Source of the DNA: Actinoallomurus iriomotensis
GTDB taxonomy: Bacteria > Actinomycetota > Actinomycetes > Streptosporangiales > Streptosporangiaceae
Length of the DNA: 64,000 nucleotides
Direction of reading: 5' to 3'
Assembly: GCF_030269445.1 (NCBI RefSeq)
Contig: NZ_BSTJ01000002.1
Coordinates: 186,001-250,000, forward strand
In this document: piece after piece, positions 7,831 to 16,026 of the stretch
Layout: each line of letters starts with the position of its first letter
Position numbering within the stretch: the stretch's first letter is position 1
Position numbers and translations under genes: made by a program
The notes under the pieces: model-generated
What the model was told of the DNA's origin: nothing
Databases searched by the model: none
Seen by the model: the letters and a program-made list of their open reading frames with translations, nothing else

Positions 7831-9365
7831 GTGAGCGAAGCGAGCGAACCAAAGAAACACGCGTGCCTGGTCACTCCTCCGACGAAGGAGGACTCCCAAC
7901 CGATTACGACGTGATCGTGGTCGGGGGCGGCAACGCCGGATTCAGCGCGGCGCACGCGGCCTCCGAACGGGGGGCGCGGGTCCTGCTGCTGGAGAAGGCG
8001 CCGGCCGAGGAGGCCGGCGGGAACTCCTTCTACACGGCGGGGGCCTTCCGCGTCGCGTTCGACGACATCGCGGACCTGGCCGACCTGCTCGACCCGGCGA
8101 CGACCGGCCGGATGGCCGAGACGGTCGTCCCGGCCTATCCCGCCGGCGCCTTCGAGCACGACATGGAGCGGGTCACCGAGGGCCGCTGCGATCCCGTGCT
8201 GACCAAGCTGCTCGTGACCCGGTCCGCGGAGACGCTGCGGTGGCTCGCGGGCAAGGGGCTGCGATGGCGGCTGATGTACGAACGCCAGTCCTATGTCTCC
8301 CACGGCAAGTGGGTCTTCTTCGGCGGCCTCTACATCGGCTCCGTGGACGGTGGCAAGGGCCTGATCGCCCAGCACACGGAGGCCGCGCTCCGGGAGGGCG
8401 TGCAGATCAGGTACGGCGCGCGCGTGGACCGGCTCGACCTGGGCGCCGGCCGCGGCGTGGCCTACCGCGACGCCGACGGCGCCGAGCACACGGTGACCGC
8501 GGACGCGATCGTGCTGGCCGCCGGCGGGTTCGAGGCGAACCCGGAGATGCGGGCGCGGCACATGGGCGAGGAGTGGCGGCAGGCCTACGTCCGCGGCTGC
8601 CCGACGAACACCGGTGACCTCCTGCGGCTGGCGCTGGAGGCCGGCGCCGCGCCGTACGGCGACTGGACCTCCTGCCACAGCACGGCCTGGGACGCCGGCG
8701 CGGACCCGGCCGGCGGCGACCGGGTGCTGACCAACCAGCTGACGCGGCAGAGCTACCCGATCGGCATCGTCGTCAACCGGGACGGCCGCCGGTTCCTGGA
8801 CGAGGGCGCCGACTACCGCAACTACACCTACGCCAAGTACGGCCGGGAGATCCTCAAGCAGCCGGGCGGCCGCGCGTTCCAGCTCTTCGACGCCAAGACC
8901 CGGCCGCTGCTGCGCAGCGAGGAGTACGACTCGACGCCGATCACCGGAGCGCAGGCCGGCAGCCTGGACGAACTGGCCGCCGAGCTCGGCATCGACCCGG
9001 CGGGCCTGGCGCGGACCGTCCGCGAGTTCAACGCGTCCATCGTCGACGTCCCGTTCGACCCGGCGGTGAAGGACGGCCGCGCCGCGCGCGTCGAGCCGCC
9101 CAAGTCGAACTGGGCGCAGGCGCTGGACACCCCGCCGTACCACGGTTACTCCGTGGGCTGCGGCATCACCTTCACGTTCGGCGGGCTGCACATCGATGAG
9201 TCGGCGAACGTGCTCGACGGCGCCGGCCGCCCGATCGAGGGCCTGTATGCGGCGGGAGAGATGGTCGGCGGGCTGTTCTCCGGCAACTACCCCGGCGGCA
9301 GCGGCCTCACCTCGGGAGCGGTGTTCGGCCGGCTGGCCGGCCACCACGCGGCGGGGCCCCGATGA
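7827..9365 (+). CDS. TcuA-like FAD-dependent dehydrogenase (fumarate reductase/3-ketosteroid dehydrogenase superfamily)
   Basis: A 512-residue flavoprotein. The FAD Rossmann motif is DYDVIVVGGGNAGFSAAHAA (about 27-46), with EKAPAEEAGGNSFYTAGAFR and the C-terminal flavin contact NYPGGSGLTSGAVFGRLAG, the layout of tricarballylate dehydrogenase (TcuA) and relatives. The GTG start overlaps the upstream TGA (GTGA). The first 26 residues are odd: they begin with the short SERSERT stretch encoded by gagcgaagcgagcgaa, and contain TCCTCC-GACGAA-GGAGGA (7875-7892), which would fold an internal Shine-Dalgarno-like sequence into a stem. No electron-acceptor TcuB gene is present. It likely dehydrogenates a small polycarboxylate or unsaturated ketone. 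Confidence 0.85.
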   Translation: MSERSERTKETRVPGHSSDEGGLPTDYDVIVVGGGNAGFSAAHAASERGARVLLLEKAPAEEAGGNSFYTAGAFRVAFDDIADLADLLDPATTGRMAETVVPAYPAGAFEHDMERVTEGRCDPVLTKLLVTRSAETLRWLAGKGLRWRLMYERQSYVSHGKWVFFGGLYIGSVDGGKGLIAQHTEAALREGVQIRYGARVDRLDLGAGRGVAYRDADGAEHTVTADAIVLAAGGFEANPEMRARHMGEEWRQAYVRGCPTNTGDLLRLALEAGAAPYGDWTSCHSTAWDAGADPAGGDRVLTNQLTRQSYPIGIVVNRDGRRFLDEGADYRNYTYAKYGREILKQPGGRAFQLFDAKTRPLLRSEEYDSTPITGAQAGSLDELAAELGIDPAGLARTVREFNASIVDVPFDPAVKDGRAARVEPPKSNWAQALDTPPYHGYSVGCGITFTFGGLHIDESANVLDGAGRPIEGLYAAGEMVGGLFSGNYPGGSGLTSGAVFGRLAGHHAAGPR

Positions 9366-10141
9366 CCTGGCAGGTGTACGCCGTCCGGTTCGCCCACCGG
9401 GACGCGTCGGTCCGCGGCGAGCACTTCTACGGGCACGATCCGTGCGCCCTGGACAGGTTCCCGATCTCGTACTACGTGTGGCTGGCGGTGTCCGGCGACG
9501 AGGCGGTGCTGTTCGACGCCGGGTTCACGCCGGAGACCGCGGCCCGCCGGGGGAACCGCGAGTACCTGCGGTCCCCGATGGACACCATCCGGTCGCTGGG
9601 CGTCGACCCGGACACGATCCCCCACGTCGTGCTCAGCCACCTGCACTACGACCACACCGGGCACCTCCGCGACTTCCCGGGGGCACGGATCGTGCTGCAG
9701 GAACGCGAGCTGGCGTTCTGGACGTCCCGGCACGCGTCCCGGGGCGAGCACGCTCACCTGGCCGAACCCGGGGACGTCGCCTACCTCGTGGAGCAGAATC
9801 TCACCGGCCGCGTGCGGCTGGTCGACGGCGTGCACGAGGTGGCGCCGGGGGTGACCGCGCACCGTCTCGGCGGGCACACCCCCGGCCTGCAGGTCCTGCG
9901 CGTGGCCACCGAGGCGGGGCACGTCGTGCTGGCCGCGGACGGCTCGCACTTCTACGAGAACATCGGGCGCGACCGGCCGTACGCCGTGGTCAACCACCTG
10001 CCGTCGATGTACGAGGCGTTCGACGCGATGCGGGCGCTGGCCGGCGCGGAGGAGCTCATCGTCCCGGGCCACGACCCGCGGGTGCTCGACCGGTTCCCCG
10101 CCGTGACGGGCCTCGAGGGGATCGCCGCCCGGATAGCCTGA
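9362..10141 (+). CDS. MBL-fold metallo-hydrolase of the N-acyl-homoserine lactonase type
   Basis: A 259-residue metallo-beta-lactamase fold enzyme. The zinc motif is SHLHYDHTGH (HxHxDH); further ligands are in RLGGHTPGLQV (His), AADGSHFYENI (Asp) and VPGHDPRVLDRF (His). This layout and the length match quorum-quenching lactonases such as AiiA/AttM, but many relatives open other lactones. The ATG at 9362 overlaps the flavoprotein TGA. In this operon it more plausibly opens a lactone intermediate than a signal molecule, since no signal synthase is near. It is followed by the palindrome and the GntR regulator. Confidence 0.88.
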   Translation: MTWQVYAVRFAHRDASVRGEHFYGHDPCALDRFPISYYVWLAVSGDEAVLFDAGFTPETAARRGNREYLRSPMDTIRSLGVDPDTIPHVVLSHLHYDHTGHLRDFPGARIVLQERELAFWTSRHASRGEHAHLAEPGDVAYLVEQNLTGRVRLVDGVHEVAPGVTAHRLGGHTPGLQVLRVATEAGHVVLAADGSHFYENIGRDRPYAVVNHLPSMYEAFDAMRALAGAEELIVPGHDPRVLDRFPAVTGLEGIAARIA

Positions 10142-10143
10142 CT

Positions 10144-10159
10144 GCATACGGGTGTATGC
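10144..10159. promoter_or_regulatory. Palindrome before the GntR/FCD gene, candidate operator
   Basis: GCATAC-GGGT-GTATGC is a perfect inverted repeat just after the lactonase stop and 15 bp before the GTG of the GntR gene. It shares the TAC/GTA core with the TGTATACA palindrome in the operon promoter at 2866-2873. Likely autoregulatory site of the FCD regulator. Confidence 0.5.
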
Positions 10160-10174
10160 GAGAGGTGAGGGTCA

Positions 10175-10807
10175 GTGCAGGCGGATGTCTACGAGCGGTT
10201 GCGGGCGGAGATCGTGGCCGGGGTGTTCGACGCGGGCGCTCCGCTGCCCGAGGTCGCGCTCGCCGATCGCTACGGCACCTCCCGCACTCCCGTGCGGGAG
10301 GCGCTGCGGCGTCTCGAACAGGACGGCCTGGTGGAGCGGGGCGACCGCGGCATGCGCGTGCGCGGACGCAGCCCGGAGGAGATCCTGGAGATCTATGAGG
10401 CCCGGATCGCGCTGGAGGCCACGGCGGCCGGCGCCGCGGCCGAGCGCCGCACCGAACTGGACCTGATCCGCGTCCGCGCCGCACAGGACGCCATGGCCGC
10501 GACCTCGACCGACGACCCGGTGGCGATGGCGATGGCGAACCGCGCCGTGCACGAGGCCATCTGGGCGGCCGGACACAACGGGACGATCGTCGACCTGCTG
10601 ACCCGGCTCAACAACCACCTCACCCGCTACCCCGCCACGACCCTCTCCAGCACCGGCCGGTGGGAGGAGGCCCTGCGGGAGCACGAGGAGATCATCACCG
10701 CCGTCGGCGCGGGCGACCGGGAGAAGGCCGCGGAACTGGCCGGCCGGCACATGACCAAGGCCCGCGACATCCGCCTCCGGATCTACCGCGAGGAGATCAT
10801 CGGCTGA
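10175..10807 (+). CDS. GntR-family transcriptional regulator, FCD (FadR) subfamily
   Basis: A 210-residue regulator. Residues 1-65 form the GntR winged helix (PEVALADRYGTSRTPVREALRRLEQDGLVE); residues about 75-205 are the all-helical FCD ligand domain, with the metal or acid-binding pattern EARIALEATAA, HEAIWAAGHN and HEEIITAVGAGD, plus H in LAGRHMTKARD. Starts at GTG 10175 behind GAGAGGTGAGG. It ends the seven-gene operon and probably represses it until a carboxylate intermediate binds. Candidate operators lie at 2866-2873 and 10144-10159. Confidence 0.9.
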   Translation: MQADVYERLRAEIVAGVFDAGAPLPEVALADRYGTSRTPVREALRRLEQDGLVERGDRGMRVRGRSPEEILEIYEARIALEATAAGAAAERRTELDLIRVRAAQDAMAATSTDDPVAMAMANRAVHEAIWAAGHNGTIVDLLTRLNNHLTRYPATTLSSTGRWEEALREHEEIITAVGAGDREKAAELAGRHMTKARDIRLRIYREEIIG

Positions 10808-10953
10808 GAGCCGGTCGCGGGACGGCGAGCCGTCGGGCCGTCGGTCGCCGAAGGGCGGACACACTCGGCGTTGCAGTGGGAAGGGGATAATCACGGCCGG
10901 GTGCTGCTGGCGGGTTCAGCGCCGTCGCCTCGGCGATGTTGCTGGAGTCCGCA

Positions 10954-11708
10954 TCACGGTCGTCGGACCAACGGCGCCATTCCGGGGGGCCCGGAAGGCG
11001 CGACTTGCCAGTCGGCCGGCCATACGTGATTGCTGTTGGGGTGGCTGGCCCAGTATTTCTCTGGTGCAGTCATGTTCTGCTCGGCGGCAATGCCGTCGTG
11101 CGGCAGAGCGAGGTGGCGGGCCAGGAGACGTTGAGCAGCGATTCGCACCTGGAGTTCTTGTTTGACGTCGCTGTCATCGTGGCCGTTTCCCTCCATCATG
11201 TCGCCAGGCTCTTCGCCGACAGTCGACTGTCGGCCACCGATAGGTGCCAACGGAGCTGGATCGAAGGGCATTCGAAGATAGGCACAGACGACATCAATGA
11301 CAGTTTGCCGGTGAGCTGCTCAACGGCTCTGGCGTACAGCTCGGTGACGCGACGCTGGGTCGCGTCATAGGCGGTATCCCGAGCGACTTCCTCGGCATGG
11401 GCCTGGGTGACATGTGCGAGGTCTTCGGCGTGCGCCTGAGTCCGTTCGCTCAGCCACTGACGGCGCATCGCGAGCAGTAACGCGGCGGCACCGCCCGTCC
11501 CGGCCCCGACGGTCAGGCCATCCTTGATCGCTTCAAGCCGTAACGAAGCATCACGCCTGGCGATCGACAATAGCCAAAGCGTCGTGACCGTTGCGGAAAG
11601 GGCAACGGCTGCGGCACTGATGACCGCGACCCACCAGGGCATCGTCCGCAGAGGAGCCCGCTCGCTCCGATCGGCTTGGCCGCTCACAAATACGTTCCTT
11701 TCCCCCAT
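10954..11708 (-). pseudogene. Broken pentapeptide-repeat-family membrane protein
   Basis: The 5' part (from ATG 11708) encodes one or two N-terminal membrane helices and the family segment LRLEAIKDGLTVGAGTGGAAALLLAMRRQW, then a coiled stretch ending RRVTELYARAVEQLTGK. In intact relatives about 30 residues (VRLAGLYALERLAQDNP and so on) follow. Here they are missing and the reading frame changes: the other frame continues QTVIDVVCAYLRMPFDPAPLAP, then QVRIAAQRLLARHL and KYWAS, all recognisable family segments, before a stop at 10954. The pentapeptide repeats that should follow are absent. So the gene has a deletion with frameshift near 11305-11315 and a lost 3' end. Comparison with the family is from memory. 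Confidence 0.75.
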
Positions 11709-11821
11709 CGGTTGACCATCACCGTAACTCGCCTTGTCTCAGCGCCAGCCGAGATCTTCCGAACTTCGACCACGGCTCCGAAGCGGTAGCCGCGTTCACA
11801 CCGCCGGCGGCTCGCCGATCC

Positions 11822-11935
11822 TCGTCCGGGGCGCCGCCGCACGTGATCTCCGAGATCCTCGGCCACGCCGGAATCACGATCGCCAAGCGCGATTTCTCGA
11901 TCGATGACTGGATCATTACCGAGAAGGGCAAATGA
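11822..11935 (+). pseudogene. Remnant of a tyrosine recombinase/integrase C-terminus
   Basis: A 38-codon open stretch reads PPHVISEILGHAGITI, then AKRDFSIDDWIITEKGK and a stop at 11933-11935. The first 16 residues match the conserved box of phage-type tyrosine recombinases (P-x-x-V-x-x-x-LGH-x-x-I), but the catalytic Tyr segment is missing and unrelated residues follow. No start codon or upstream recombinase sequence was found. It lies 6 bp before the flavoprotein gene at 11942, in the debris zone between two operons. Confidence 0.5.
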
Positions 11936-11941
11936 TCGGAC

Positions 11942-13540
11942 ATGCGGCTCTACACCGACGTGCTCGTGCTGGGTGGCGGCCCGGCCGGGGCCTGGGCGGC
12001 GATCGCGGCGGCGGGCGCGGCCGCCGACGTGGTCCTCGCCGACAAGGGCTACTGCGGCACCAGCGGCGCGACCGCCTCCGGCGGCAACAACCTGTGGTAC
12101 CTGCCGGAGGACCCGGACGTCCGCGACGCCGCGATGGCCGAGCGGGAGGCGGCCGGAGGCGGTCTCACCGACCGCACCTGGATGACCCGTGTGCAGGAGG
12201 AGACGTACCGCCAGGTCAACCGGCTCGCCGGCTGGGGGTACCGGTTTCCGTCGGACGAGCACGGGCGAGAGCGGCGCAACACGCTGCAGGGGCCGGAGTA
12301 CATGCGCCGCATGCGCGGCCGGGTGCGGCGGTCCGGCGTCCGCGTCCTCGACCACCATCCGGCGCTGGAGCTGCTGACCGACTCCGCCGGGGCCGTGTCG
12401 GGCGCGGCCGGGCTGCGCCGTCAGGAGGGCTGGGAGCGCTACGAGGTACGGGCCGGGGCGGTCGTGCTGGCCACCGGCGGGTGCGCGTTCCTGTCCGGCG
12501 CCTTCGGGCTCAACGTCGACACCGGCGACGGGCACCTCATGGCGGCCGAGCTCGGGGCGGAGCTGTCGGGGATGGAGTTCTCCGCGGTGTACGGCCTCTC
12601 CCCCGCGTACGGGAACCACACCAAGGGCCTGATGATGCACTACGCCAGCTACTACGAGCCGGACGGCACGCCGATCGCGTTCGACGCGCCCGGCGACGCC
12701 CGCGTCCGGCTCGCGCGGCTGGCGGCCGAGGGCCGGCCGGTGTACGCCCGGCTCGACCGGGCTCCCCCGGCGCTCCGCCGGCTGATGCGCGACTCACAGC
12801 CGAACTACTTCCTGCCGCTGGACAAGGCCGGCATCGACCCGTTCACCACGCGTTATCCGGTGCGGTTCGTCTATGAGGGCACCGTCCGCGGCACGGGCGG
12901 GCTGCGGATCGTCGACGCCGGATGCGCGACGACCGTCCCCGGCCTGTACGCGGCCGGTGACGTGGCCACCCGCGAGCTGATCACCGGGGCGGCGAGCGGC
13001 GGCGGCAGCTTCAACGGCGCCTGGGCGATCTCCTCGGGCACCTGGGCGGGGGCGGCCGCGGCACGGTTCGCCGCCGCCCGCGGGACGCCCCGCGGGGAAC
13101 CGCGGGCGAACGGGCGGGCGGGGCTGCGGCCCGCGGGCGACACCGGGCTCTCGGGGGCCGACGTCGTACGGGCGGTGCAGGAGGAGGTGCTGCCGCTGGA
13201 GCGCAACCTCTTCCGCGACGCCGAGGGGCTCGCGGCCTCGCTCGCCTCCCTGGACCCGCTGTGGGAGCGTGCGAAGACCGGCCTCGCCGGAACGGACGGC
13301 CGTACGACACTGCGGGCGCGCGAGGCCGCGTCGCTGGTGGCGCACGCCCGGTGGATGTACCGGGCCGCCCTGGTCCGCGAGGAGTCGCGCGGCGTGCACC
13401 TGCGGGACGACCGGCCCGAACGCGATCCGGCGCTGCGGCGCCGGATCCTCACCGGCGGGCTGGACGAGGTCTGGACCGCCCTCGACCCGGTCGCCCCGGT
13501 CGGTCCGCCCGCCGTGGCCGGGACGGGGAGGACCGCGTGA
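11942..13540 (+). CDS. FAD-binding protein, APS reductase alpha/fumarate reductase flavoprotein family
   Basis: A 532-residue flavoprotein. The N-terminal Rossmann motif is TDVLVLGGGPAGAWAAIAAA; then GYCGTSGATASGGNNLWYLP, the segment AVVLATGGCAFLSGAFGLNVDTGDGHLMAAELGAEL split over residues 177-212, and a late FAD contact GLYAAGDVATRELITGAASGGG. This is the layout of AprA-like and fumarate-reductase-like subunits, though true AprA is longer (about 600-670). Its TGA overlaps the GTG of a two-cluster ferredoxin, reproducing the AprA-AprB pairing. No sulfate-activation gene is adjacent, so sulfite or APS chemistry is not supported here. Electron transfer from the flavin to the ferredoxin is the safest inference. 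Confidence 0.85.
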   Translation: MRLYTDVLVLGGGPAGAWAAIAAAGAAADVVLADKGYCGTSGATASGGNNLWYLPEDPDVRDAAMAEREAAGGGLTDRTWMTRVQEETYRQVNRLAGWGYRFPSDEHGRERRNTLQGPEYMRRMRGRVRRSGVRVLDHHPALELLTDSAGAVSGAAGLRRQEGWERYEVRAGAVVLATGGCAFLSGAFGLNVDTGDGHLMAAELGAELSGMEFSAVYGLSPAYGNHTKGLMMHYASYYEPDGTPIAFDAPGDARVRLARLAAEGRPVYARLDRAPPALRRLMRDSQPNYFLPLDKAGIDPFTTRYPVRFVYEGTVRGTGGLRIVDAGCATTVPGLYAAGDVATRELITGAASGGGSFNGAWAISSGTWAGAAAARFAAARGTPRGEPRANGRAGLRPAGDTGLSGADVVRAVQEEVLPLERNLFRDAEGLAASLASLDPLWERAKTGLAGTDGRTTLRAREAASLVAHARWMYRAALVREESRGVHLRDDRPERDPALRRRILTGGLDEVWTALDPVAPVGPPAVAGTGRTA

Positions 13541-13926
13541 TCGAGGTCGTGAGCCACGAGCGGTGCGTCGCCTGCGACGTCTGCGTCAAGGTCTGCCCGA
13601 TGGACGTCTTCGAGCGGGGGCCGGACGGCGTCCCGGTCATCGCCCGGCAGTCCGACTGCCAGACGTGCTTCATATGCGAGGCCTACTGCCCGGTCGACGC
13701 CCTGTTCGTCGCGCCGCTGTCCGCCCCCGCGCCGGCGGGCTCGGCCTACACCGACGAGGCCTGGCTGAGCCGCTCGGGCCGCCTGGGAGCGTACCGCCGG
13801 GCGATCGGCTGGGGCCGCGGCCGCACCCCCGGCTCGACCGCCGACCGCAGCTTCGTCTTCACCGCCGGCATGTCCGGCCAACCCGGCCGCCGTCCCCCGC
13901 CCGAACCCGGCGACCGCGCGGGCTGA
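13537..13926 (+). CDS. Ferredoxin with two [4Fe-4S] clusters (AprB-like)
   Basis: A 129-residue protein whose first 65 residues hold two cluster motifs: CVACDVCVKVCP and CQTCFICEAYCP, the eight-cysteine pattern of 2[4Fe-4S] ferredoxins, with the order seen in AprB. The remaining half is a basic, Pro/Gly/Arg-rich tail of unknown role. GTG at 13537 overlaps the flavoprotein TGA, so the two are probably made in a fixed ratio and form a complex. It converges on the response regulator with a 5-bp gap. Confidence 0.88.
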   Translation: MIEVVSHERCVACDVCVKVCPMDVFERGPDGVPVIARQSDCQTCFICEAYCPVDALFVAPLSAPAPAGSAYTDEAWLSRSGRLGAYRRAIGWGRGRTPGSTADRSFVFTAGMSGQPGRRPPPEPGDRAG

Positions 13927-13931
13927 GTCGT

Positions 13932-14591
13932 TCAGGCGCGGCGCTGGGTGTTCTCCAGGTAGCGCAGGACCGCGGTGACACGGCGGTCGGCGCGATCGGT
14001 CGGGGCCAGGTCGAGTTTGGCGAAGATGCTCCGGATGTGCTTGTGCACCGCGCCCTCGGTCACGAACAGGCGTTCGGCGATCGCCGTGTTGCCCAGGCCC
14101 TCGGCCATCAGGGCGAGTACGTCGCGTTCGCGGGCGGTCAGGCGGTCCAGTGCGGTGTCCGGGCGGGTGCGGGTGAGCAGCTGGGCGACGACCTCCGGGT
14201 CGATGGCCGTGCCTCCGTCCGCCACCCGGTGCAGCGCGTCGAGGAACTGCTCCACCCGGCCGACCCGTTCCTTCAGCAGGTACCCGAGACGGGCCGCGCC
14301 GCCCGCGAGCAGGTCGGTGGCGAACGCCTGTTCCACGTACGCCGACAGCACCAGCACGGCGAGGCCGGGCAGGCGGTGCCGCGCCTCGACGGCCGCCTTG
14401 ATGCCCTCGTCGGTGTGGGTCGGCGGCATCCGTACGTCGACGATGGCGACGTCGGGCCCGTGCGTGTCGACGGCCGTCAGGAAGGACTCCGGGTCCTCCG
14501 TCGTGGCCACCACGTCGAGCGACTCGGCGCGCAGCAGCAGCGCCAGCCCCTCGCGCAGCAGCGGGTCGTCTTCGGCGATCACAATCCGCAT
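13932..14591 (-). CDS. NarL/LuxR-type response regulator
   Basis: A 219-residue two-domain response regulator. The receiver begins MRIVIAEDDPLLREGLALLL with the acidic pair at the start; the phospho-acceptor Asp is in VAIVDVRMPP. The output domain near residues 150-205 is a LuxR helix-turn-helix: LTARERDVLALMAEGLGNTA, then GAVHKHIRSIFAKL. The ATG at 14591 overlaps the 3' end of the sensor kinase gene by 13 bp, so the pair is translationally coupled. The divergent ABC exporter is its likely target; a 16-bp palindrome lies in the spacer. Confidence 0.93.
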   Translation of the reverse strand: MRIVIAEDDPLLREGLALLLRAESLDVVATTEDPESFLTAVDTHGPDVAIVDVRMPPTHTDEGIKAAVEARHRLPGLAVLVLSAYVEQAFATDLLAGGAARLGYLLKERVGRVEQFLDALHRVADGGTAIDPEVVAQLLTRTRPDTALDRLTARERDVLALMAEGLGNTAIAERLFVTEGAVHKHIRSIFAKLDLAPTDRADRRVTAVLRYLENTQRRA

Positions 14592-15856
14592 GGCAGTTCC
14601 ACCTGGAGAATCGTCGGGCCGCCGGGCGGGCTGGTCAGGGCGAGGCGACCGTCGTGGGCCTCGACCCGGCGGCGTATACCGGTGATGCCGGAGCCCTCGT
14701 GCTCGTCCGCGCCGCCGACGCCGTCGTCCTCGATCCGCAGGGACAGCTCCTGCCCCTGCCGGCGTACGGTCACCGTGGCGTGCCGGGCCCGGCTGTGCTT
14801 GGCGATGTTGGTGAGTGCCTCGGCCGCCACGAAGTACGTGGTCGCCTCGACGGAGGCGGCGCACCGGCCGGGCACGTCGACGTCGACCCTGCAGTCGACG
14901 CCGCAGTCCGACGCGAGCCCGGCCAGTGCGCCGGCGAGCCCCCGGTCGGCGAGTACGGGCGGCAGGATGCCGCGGACGACCGTGCGCAGTTCGGCGAGCG
15001 CCTGTTCGGCGGCCTGCTGCGCGCGTTCGAGCATCTCGTCGGCGCTCGAGGGGTCCCGGGCGAGGGCACGGCGGGTCGCGCCGAGCAGCACGGTGACGGC
15101 GACGAGCCGGTTCTGCGTGCCGTCGTGCAGCGAGCGTTCGATCCGCCGCAGCTCCGTGGCGTGGGCGTCGAGCGCGGCCGCGCGGGTCGCGGACAGCTGG
15201 GCGACGCGCAGCGACAGGTCGACCTCACCCGAGGGCGCCAGGAGCCGCGTCCCCGGCCGCGCCTGCAGCCGTGCCATTCCGGGCCCGAGGATCGCGAAGA
15301 GGACGCACAGCGCCACGCCGAGGAGCGCGACCACCAGCGCGCCGGACTCGTCGTTCACGGTCCAGGACACCACGGTCGGTGTATTGGGCTCGTCGGCCGG
15401 CAGCCACCGCCACCACAGCGGGAACGTGACGTCCTGCACGGTGTACACCACGAGCACCACCGCCGTGACGCTGAGCAACAGCCCGAGCGTGCCGTGGACG
15501 AACAGCCAGCGCACCTCCCGCCGGCCGTCCGGGTCGGCGAGAGCGGCGCGGATATGGGTGGGCGGAGGCGTCGCCGGACCGATGATCGCCGGCCCCCACC
15601 GGGAGAGCCGGGCGCGCTCCCGCTCGGCGATGGAGCGTACGACCCGCGGCGCGCTGGGCGCCAGCAGCCGGCGCAGGCCGGCGAGACACCCCAGTGCGAC
15701 GACCGCCAGCCACAGCAGCGCGGCGAACGCCAGCAGGGCGGTGCCGAAACCGCCGACGAGATGTTCGAGCGCGTCGATGAGGGCACGGACGCGCGTCTTC
15801 ACGTGCCGCCGGCCGGTCCGTGCCGGGGCGACCGTTTCTGGCGGGTTCGCCGGCAT
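14579..15856 (-). CDS. Sensor histidine kinase, NarL-partner type (HisKA_3)
   Basis: A 425-residue membrane kinase. Hydrophobic segments lie near residues 37-62, 122-142 and 173-195, typical of the actinobacterial sensor-domain family. The dimerisation box is ELRRIERSLHDGTQNRLVAV with the phospho-His, and the ATPase has N in AAEALTNIAKHSRARHATV and the G boxes in LRIEDDGVGGADEHEGSGI. AAGGAGGT stands just before the ATG at 15856. Such kinases next to MacB-like exporters usually sense cell-envelope stress or antimicrobial peptides; the signal here is not known. Confidence 0.92.
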   Translation of the reverse strand: MPANPPETVAPARTGRRHVKTRVRALIDALEHLVGGFGTALLAFAALLWLAVVALGCLAGLRRLLAPSAPRVVRSIAERERARLSRWGPAIIGPATPPPTHIRAALADPDGRREVRWLFVHGTLGLLLSVTAVVLVVYTVQDVTFPLWWRWLPADEPNTPTVVSWTVNDESGALVVALLGVALCVLFAILGPGMARLQARPGTRLLAPSGEVDLSLRVAQLSATRAAALDAHATELRRIERSLHDGTQNRLVAVTVLLGATRRALARDPSSADEMLERAQQAAEQALAELRTVVRGILPPVLADRGLAGALAGLASDCGVDCRVDVDVPGRCAASVEATTYFVAAEALTNIAKHSRARHATVTVRRQGQELSLRIEDDGVGGADEHEGSGITGIRRRVEAHDGRLALTSPPGGPTILQVELPCGL

Positions 15857-15922
15857 CGGTACCTCCTTCGGCGAGTGACCTTAGGACACCGGGCCGATCC
15901 CTGTCAGTTCCCCGGGAAAGGA

Positions 15923-15938
15923 GTACAGCCTGCTGTAC
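15923..15938. promoter_or_regulatory. Perfect 16-bp palindrome between kinase and exporter operons
   Basis: GTACAGC-CT-GCTGTAC is a perfect inverted repeat in the 170-bp spacer between the divergent sensor kinase (15856) and the exporter operon (16027). NarL-type regulators bind such short inverted repeats, so this is the best candidate for the response-regulator site, perhaps controlling both directions. Confidence 0.5.
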
Positions 15939-16026
15939 CACGATCGGCTCGTTGGCTGGATCGTCTCGGCGGATCGCCGCTCCTAGCGTTGTGGCCCGTC
16001 ACCCCCCAGCGAGCGAGGAGCACGCC

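Noticed and set aside
7831-7848. CRISPR or tandem-repeat array from the gagcgaagcgagcgaa sequence
   Set aside because: Only one short occurrence with no spaced copies; better explained as a short repeat at a gene start.
9362-10141. Quorum-quenching role for the MBL lactonase
   Set aside because: The fold fits, but the gene is embedded in a catabolic operon and no signal synthase or receptor is in the window.
10936-11370. 144-residue plus-strand open frame
   Set aside because: It lies opposite recognisable pentapeptide-family remnants and has no motif of its own.
13269-15878. 869-residue plus-strand open frame across the two-component genes
   Set aside because: Ser/Arg-rich with no domain; the minus strand encodes a receiver, LuxR domain and kinase.
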